NCBI GenBank assembly: GCA_904502105.1
Contig: CAJGDF010000069.1
Span: 1 to 8,590, forward strand
Origin: an uncultured Clostridia bacterium
Lineage (GTDB): Bacteria; Bacillota; Clostridia; Oscillospirales; UBA644
Length of the DNA: 8,590 bases
Reading direction: 5' to 3'
Shown here piece by piece: positions 5,888 through 8,590 of the stretch (position 1 is the stretch's first letter; the number at the start of each line of letters is the position of its first letter). A model generated the notes under the pieces. It did no database searches. It was given only the letters and a program-made list of their open reading frames with translations, and was not told where the DNA came from. A program made the position numbers and the translations under genes.

Positions 5888-6430
5888 ATGAAAAATCACC
5901 GTAAACTTCTGAAAATGATCCTTGCCGCGCTTTTTCTTGCTCTTGCATACGTTATGCCTTTTTTGACGGGACAGATCCCCGAGATCGGATCTATGCTTTG
6001 CCCGATGCATATTCCCGTGCTTCTTTGTGGCTTTATCTGCGGCCCTGTTTGGGGCTTGGTTGTCGGTGCTGTCGCTCCGATTCTTCGTTCTGTTTTAACA
6101 GGCGGTTTCCCTCCGATGTTTCCGACAGCGGTCTGTATGGCTTTTGAACTTGCGGCATACGGTGCGGTTTCGGGCCTTATGCATAAATTTCTGCCTCGCA
6201 AAAAGCCGTTTATTTACTGCTCATTGCTTACCGCTATGATCGTGGGAAGACTTGTATGGGGCGCTTCGATGTTTGTCTGTGTCGGAACAGGCGGAGAAGG
6301 CTTTACTTTCTCAGCATTTCTTGCAGGTGCTGTAACAAATGCGATCCCCGGTATCATTGCGCAGATAATTTTGATTCCCGTTCTCGTAATGATGATCGAT
6401 GATCAGAAAATAATGAAAATAAAAGATTAA
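5888..6430 (+). CDS. ECF transporter S-component (substrate-binding membrane subunit)
   Basis: This 180-residue, very hydrophobic protein has about six membrane helices and the look of energy-coupling-factor S-components. The first helix holds AALFLALA (13-20), which includes the AxxxA pattern used to dock on EcfT. A His-Pro motif PMHIPVLLCGFICGPVWGLVVG (39-60) is followed by a P-rich segment (GGFPPMFPTAV) and a conserved glutamate-containing helix (MAFELAAYGAVSG). These subunits capture a vitamin or metal and share a common EcfA-EcfA'-EcfT module; none of those genes is in the window, as expected for group II ECF systems. The substrate cannot be read from sequence. The FMN-type split-barrel protein downstream makes a flavin or B6 vitamer conceivable, but this is weak. 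The start is ATG 5888 with AGGAA (5876-5880) 7 nt upstream; the upstream TTG at 5822 lies in the -35 box. Confidence 0.87.
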   Translation: MKNHRKLLKMILAALFLALAYVMPFLTGQIPEIGSMLCPMHIPVLLCGFICGPVWGLVVGAVAPILRSVLTGGFPPMFPTAVCMAFELAAYGAVSGLMHKFLPRKKPFIYCSLLTAMIVGRLVWGASMFVCVGTGGEGFTFSAFLAGAVTNAIPGIIAQIILIPVLVMMIDDQKIMKIKD

Positions 6431-6457
6431 TTTGAAAATATAAAAAGGAGAGCTTCA

Positions 6458-6850
6458 ATGAAACGTGTTTATGATTTTTTGAAAAATGCAGAGGTTTATT
6501 ACCTTGCAACTGTCGAAAACGATCAGCCGAGGGTACGTCCTTTCGGAACTGTTAATGAATTTGAAGGCAAACTCTATATTCAGACCGGCAAGATCAAGCC
6601 CGTAAGCCGTCAGATCGCCGCAAACCACAAAGCCGAGATCTGTGCTTTTAAAGACGGTGCGTGGATCCGTATTGCCTGCGAGCTTATTGAGGACGATAGG
6701 GTAGAGGCAAAAAAATCTATGCTTGACTCATATCCTAATCTTCGCGGTATGTATAATGAAAACGACGGCAACACTCAGGTTTTCTATATGAGTAACGCCG
6801 TTGCAACATTCAGCGCTTTCGGTAAGGATTCCGAGACCGTTGAGTTTTAA
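6458..6850 (+). CDS. Pyridoxamine 5'-phosphate oxidase-like split-barrel flavoprotein
   Basis: This 130-residue protein is a compact PNPOx-like split barrel. YYLATVENDQPRVRPFGTV (14-32) and KLYIQTGKIKPVSRQI (38-53) are the characteristic strands, with the basic and Thr/Gly residues that bind the phosphate of FMN or a related cofactor. WIRIACELIEDD follows, and then FYMSNAVATFSAFG, the final strands. At 130 residues it is shorter than genuine PdxH (about 200) and lacks its C-terminal substrate region, so an oxidase role in B6 synthesis should not be assumed. Related small proteins bind FMN, F420 or haem and often act as reductases of unknown substrate. GGAG (6447-6450) lies 7 nt before the ATG. 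The 27-nt gap to the S-component gene, with no promoter or terminator, indicates one operon that ends at the hairpin just downstream. Confidence 0.88.
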   Translation: MKRVYDFLKNAEVYYLATVENDQPRVRPFGTVNEFEGKLYIQTGKIKPVSRQIAANHKAEICAFKDGAWIRIACELIEDDRVEAKKSMLDSYPNLRGMYNENDGNTQVFYMSNAVATFSAFGKDSETVEF

Positions 6851-6871
6851 CCGAACAGAGTAGATATAAAT

Positions 6872-6908
6872 AAGCCGATGAGATTTTTCTCATCGGCTTT
6901 TGCTTTTA
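6872..6908 (+). terminator. Strong intrinsic terminator of the ECF S-component operon
   Basis: AAGCCGATGAG (6872-6882) and CTCATCGGCTT (6889-6899) form a perfect 11-bp stem with a 6-nt loop, followed by TTTTGCTTTT. It lies 21 nt after the stop. The leftward hydrolase gene ends 10 nt beyond it at 6918, and the T-rich sequence on the other strand (TTATTTATAT) means it may also stop that transcript. Confidence 0.93.
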
Positions 6909-6917
6909 AATAAAATA

Positions 6918-7535
6918 TTAACAATCGGAAAGCAGCCATTCGTAAATTTCGGGGTTAAAATATGTGGGATCCCATGCATTGTGGCCAACTCCGCTGTAGA
7001 GCGTCAATTTTGCGGTGCCGCCGTGTTTGTTTATGGCGTCTACCATCTTTTGACTTTCGTCCGGATATACAACAGGGTCTTTATCTCCGTGAAAAGCCCA
7101 AACCTGAGCCTTTATTTGAACTGCATTCCAGTACATTCCGCCGCCGCAGCATATTATTGCCTTGTTGAAAACATTATTAAGCGACATTAAAAGCTGCCAA
7201 GCCCCGTATCCACCCATGCTTACACCGGACAGAAATATTTTGTCTTTGTCTATATACGGTAAAGAAACAAGCTCCTGAACCGTATTTTTGAGCTGCTCGA
7301 ATATATCAAACCAAGTGTTTTCTTTGCAATAGGGTAAAAACATAACAAACGGAAAATCGGCTGTCTGCTCTGCGTACCTTACGATTGACTGATTTTTAGT
7401 ATATTCCGCATCACGGTATCGGGAACCCGCACCGTGCAAATGAATTATGAGCGGATATTTTTTTTCTTCGTTAAAATCTTTGGGAAAACAAGCCAAATAA
7501 TCTATTTTTCCGGATGACTCGGTTTTAGTTATCAT
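6918..7535 (-). CDS. Alpha/beta hydrolase, esterase or prolyl-oligopeptidase-like
   Basis: This 205-residue cytosolic enzyme (no signal peptide) has a complete serine hydrolase set. HGAG at 34-37 forms the oxyanion loop, GVSMGG at 104-109 is the nucleophile elbow with Ser106, HGDKDPVV at 149-156 supplies Asp153, and GVGHNAWD at 183-190 supplies His185. The small size and motif spacing match the feruloyl-esterase or phospholipase/carboxylesterase branch of the alpha/beta hydrolases, often annotated as prolyl oligopeptidase family. It probably cleaves a small ester, but the substrate is not identifiable. The ATG at 7535 has GGGAG (7544-7548) 8 nt upstream. It follows the aldo/keto reductase gene by 16 nt on the same strand and is read from the same promoter. 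A link between the two enzymes, such as de-esterification followed by carbonyl reduction, is only a guess. Confidence 0.9.
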   Translation of the reverse strand: MITKTESSGKIDYLACFPKDFNEEKKYPLIIHLHGAGSRYRDAEYTKNQSIVRYAEQTADFPFVMFLPYCKENTWFDIFEQLKNTVQELVSLPYIDKDKIFLSGVSMGGYGAWQLLMSLNNVFNKAIICCGGGMYWNAVQIKAQVWAFHGDKDPVVYPDESQKMVDAINKHGGTAKLTLYSGVGHNAWDPTYFNPEIYEWLLSDC

Positions 7536-7551
7536 TTAAAATTCTCCCTTT

Positions 7552-8469
7552 TTATGAAAATAGTTTATCTATATCTTTTTGCTGCAAAGAGAAAACTTCC
7601 ATTGCCTCAATAAGTCTTTCTGTGCGGGAGATACCTAAGATCGGATATGCTTTTACCTCTTTATCGTAAAGCAAATAAGCAAGGGATACTGCTGTTGGCG
7701 ATACTCCTGTTTCTTCTGAAACCGACAGAATTTTTTCTGCGCGGAGTTTCGTTCTGTCGTTTATATATGTTCTTGTCAGACTGTCTGAAAGTCCGTCGTA
7801 ACCGTTGTTTTTTATATGAGAAAAAAGGCCTTGTGCCTGTGCGGTATATGCCATGACTGGGATCTTGTTTTCGGCATAGCCGTTATGCTGATCATCGTCC
7901 ATTGCAACAAGTGTCTGATCGTACACACCGTCTTTGTTTATAACGGCACCGTTCCAGAATATCTGACTTACGGAAAATTCAGCCATTCCGTTGTTTTTTG
8001 CAAAGGTGTTTGCTTCGTTTATTCTTTCAACTGTCCAGTTAGATGCTCCGAGAAACCGCGTTTTGCCTTCGCGTACAAGTCTGTCGAGAACAGGCATTAT
8101 ATACTCTACAGGTTTATCTTCATCGTCGCGGTGCAGAAAGTATATGTCGATGCTGTCAGTCTGTAAATAGCGGAGTGAATCTTCTATGTCTGAACGTATA
8201 TCTTTTTCTGTTATACGTCGTGTCCAATCGGGAGTTGAAGGATGACCGCCTTTTGTTGCAATTGTTACTTTTGAACGTGTTCCTCTGTCTTTTATCCATT
8301 CGCCGATCGTCTGTTCTGATAAGCCCATACCGTATACGGCGGCTGTGTCAAGAAGATTTCCTCCGTTGCCAACGTATGCATCAAGAATTGAGAATGCTTT
8401 TTCTTTTGGTATACCTGTACCAAACGGTGCTGTACCTAAAGCAAGTGCTGAAAGATTTGTTGGAAGCAT
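7552..8469 (-). CDS. Aldo/keto reductase
   Basis: This 305-residue protein is an NAD(P)H-dependent oxidoreductase of the aldo/keto reductase superfamily, which reduces aldehydes and ketones. The catalytic tetrad is complete: Asp41 (NLLDTA), Tyr46 (VYGMG), Lys73 (ATKGG) and His113 (YFLHRDD). The family signature LGTAPFGTG starts near residue 11, LGASNW (140-145) and SQIFWN (168-173) line the barrel, and GISRTERLIEA (279-289) is the usual C-terminal cofactor-phosphate loop. Length is normal for the superfamily, close to the YdhF/Tas-like groups. The ATG at 8469 is preceded by AGGAG (8479-8483) at 9 nt. It is the first gene of a two-gene leftward operon with the downstream hydrolase, transcribed from a promoter near 8507-8535. 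The exact substrate is unknown; cytosolic detoxification of carbonyl compounds is a common role of the family. Confidence 0.94.
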   Translation of the reverse strand: MLPTNLSALALGTAPFGTGIPKEKAFSILDAYVGNGGNLLDTAAVYGMGLSEQTIGEWIKDRGTRSKVTIATKGGHPSTPDWTRRITEKDIRSDIEDSLRYLQTDSIDIYFLHRDDEDKPVEYIMPVLDRLVREGKTRFLGASNWTVERINEANTFAKNNGMAEFSVSQIFWNGAVINKDGVYDQTLVAMDDDQHNGYAENKIPVMAYTAQAQGLFSHIKNNGYDGLSDSLTRTYINDRTKLRAEKILSVSEETGVSPTAVSLAYLLYDKEVKAYPILGISRTERLIEAMEVFSLQQKDIDKLFS

Positions 8470-8506
8470 TGTTTTTTTCTCCTTTACTTATTGCATGCTT
8501 TTTGTC

Positions 8507-8535
8507 ATTATAGCATATATCATGCTGAATTTCAA
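8507..8535 (-). promoter_or_regulatory. Promoter of the aldo/keto reductase-hydrolase operon
   Basis: On the minus strand TTGAAA (8530-8535), a 17-bp spacer and TATAAT (8507-8512) make a strong sigma-A promoter. The start should be near 8500, giving a leader of about 30 nt. A small dyad AGCAT-N5-ATGCT (8512-8526) falls in the spacer and could bind a repressor, though dyads of this size arise by chance in AT-rich DNA. Confidence 0.85.
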
Positions 8536-8548
8536 CAGTTTGAAAAAA

Positions 8549-8576
8549 TTATGTACCGAAATAATTGCGTACATAA
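8549..8576. repeat. 8-12-8 inverted repeat upstream of the reductase promoter
   Basis: TTATGTAC (8549-8556) and GTACATAA (8569-8576) are perfect inverted arms around 12 nt. The repeat lies about 50 to 76 bp upstream of the leftward start, which suits an activator site, or it may belong to a divergent promoter of a gene beyond the right edge. No coding sequence is visible in 8470-8590. Confidence 0.5.
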
Positions 8577-8590
8577 AAGTTTCGAGTTTG

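Noticed and set aside
6458..6850. Genuine PdxH (pyridoxamine 5'-phosphate oxidase)
   Set aside because: At 130 residues it lacks the C-terminal substrate-binding part of PdxH; only the split-barrel fold is supported.
6900..7190. Plus-strand frames over the alpha/beta hydrolase
   Set aside because: They oppose a hydrolase with intact Ser-Asp-His and follow directly after a terminator with no promoter.
8043..8513. Plus-strand frame of about 156 residues over the aldo/keto reductase
   Set aside because: It is antisense to a gene with a complete catalytic tetrad; the Cys/Leu-rich composition is typical of an antisense shadow.
1..8590. Insertion sequence, phage, CRISPR, defence island or biosynthetic cluster
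   Set aside because: No transposase, integrase, repeat array, nuclease or synthase gene is visible, and every gene fits common chromosomal families.

Overview
The window looks like chromosomal DNA of a low-to-moderate GC Firmicute, most likely a gut-type member of class Clostridia. The reasons are strong AGGAGG-type ribosome binding sites, near-consensus TTGaca/TATAAT promoters with 17-bp spacers, and the set of families present (PadR with DUF2812, MarR with a paired ABC exporter, DUF6512, an ECF S-component). This placement is inference from style and gene content; there is no marker gene in the window. I see no transposase, phage gene, CRISPR array, tRNA or rRNA.

Layout from left to right. 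(1) At 1-176 there is no gene, but a strong leftward promoter starts an RNA that runs off the left edge and can form two competing folds. (2) A leftward DUF6512 membrane protein (177-701). (3) A rightward operon of a PadR repressor and a DUF2812 membrane protein (857-1712). Its promoter carries two identical palindromes. It ends at a bidirectional terminator shared with (4), a leftward operon of marR and two ABC half-transporters (5704 down to 1766), whose genes overlap by 4 and about 8 nt. (5) Divergent from marR, a rightward pair: an ECF-type vitamin transporter S-component and a small flavin-binding split-barrel protein (5888-6850), closed by a strong hairpin terminator. (6) A leftward pair of an aldo/keto reductase and an alpha/beta hydrolase (8469 down to 6918), with its own promoter near the right edge.

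How the parts work together. Two modules each consist of a small winged-helix repressor, an operator in its own promoter, and membrane proteins as the cargo: PadR with DUF2812, and MarR with a heterodimeric multidrug-type exporter. The exporter is the best-supported system. One subunit has an Asp in place of the catalytic Glu and a Gln in place of the switch His. The other has an altered signature motif (ISKGQ). Together these place one degenerate ATP site in a heterodimer, as in BmrCD or TM287/288. The other genes are housekeeping or accessory metabolism.

Four starts need correction from a longest-ORF reading: padR at 857, the second ABC gene at a TTG at 3556, and the ECF S-component at 5888 (the TTG at 5822 is really its -35 box). 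The marR start at 5704 is kept. I did not find a clearly new multi-gene system. The least explained element is the structured leftward RNA at the left edge.
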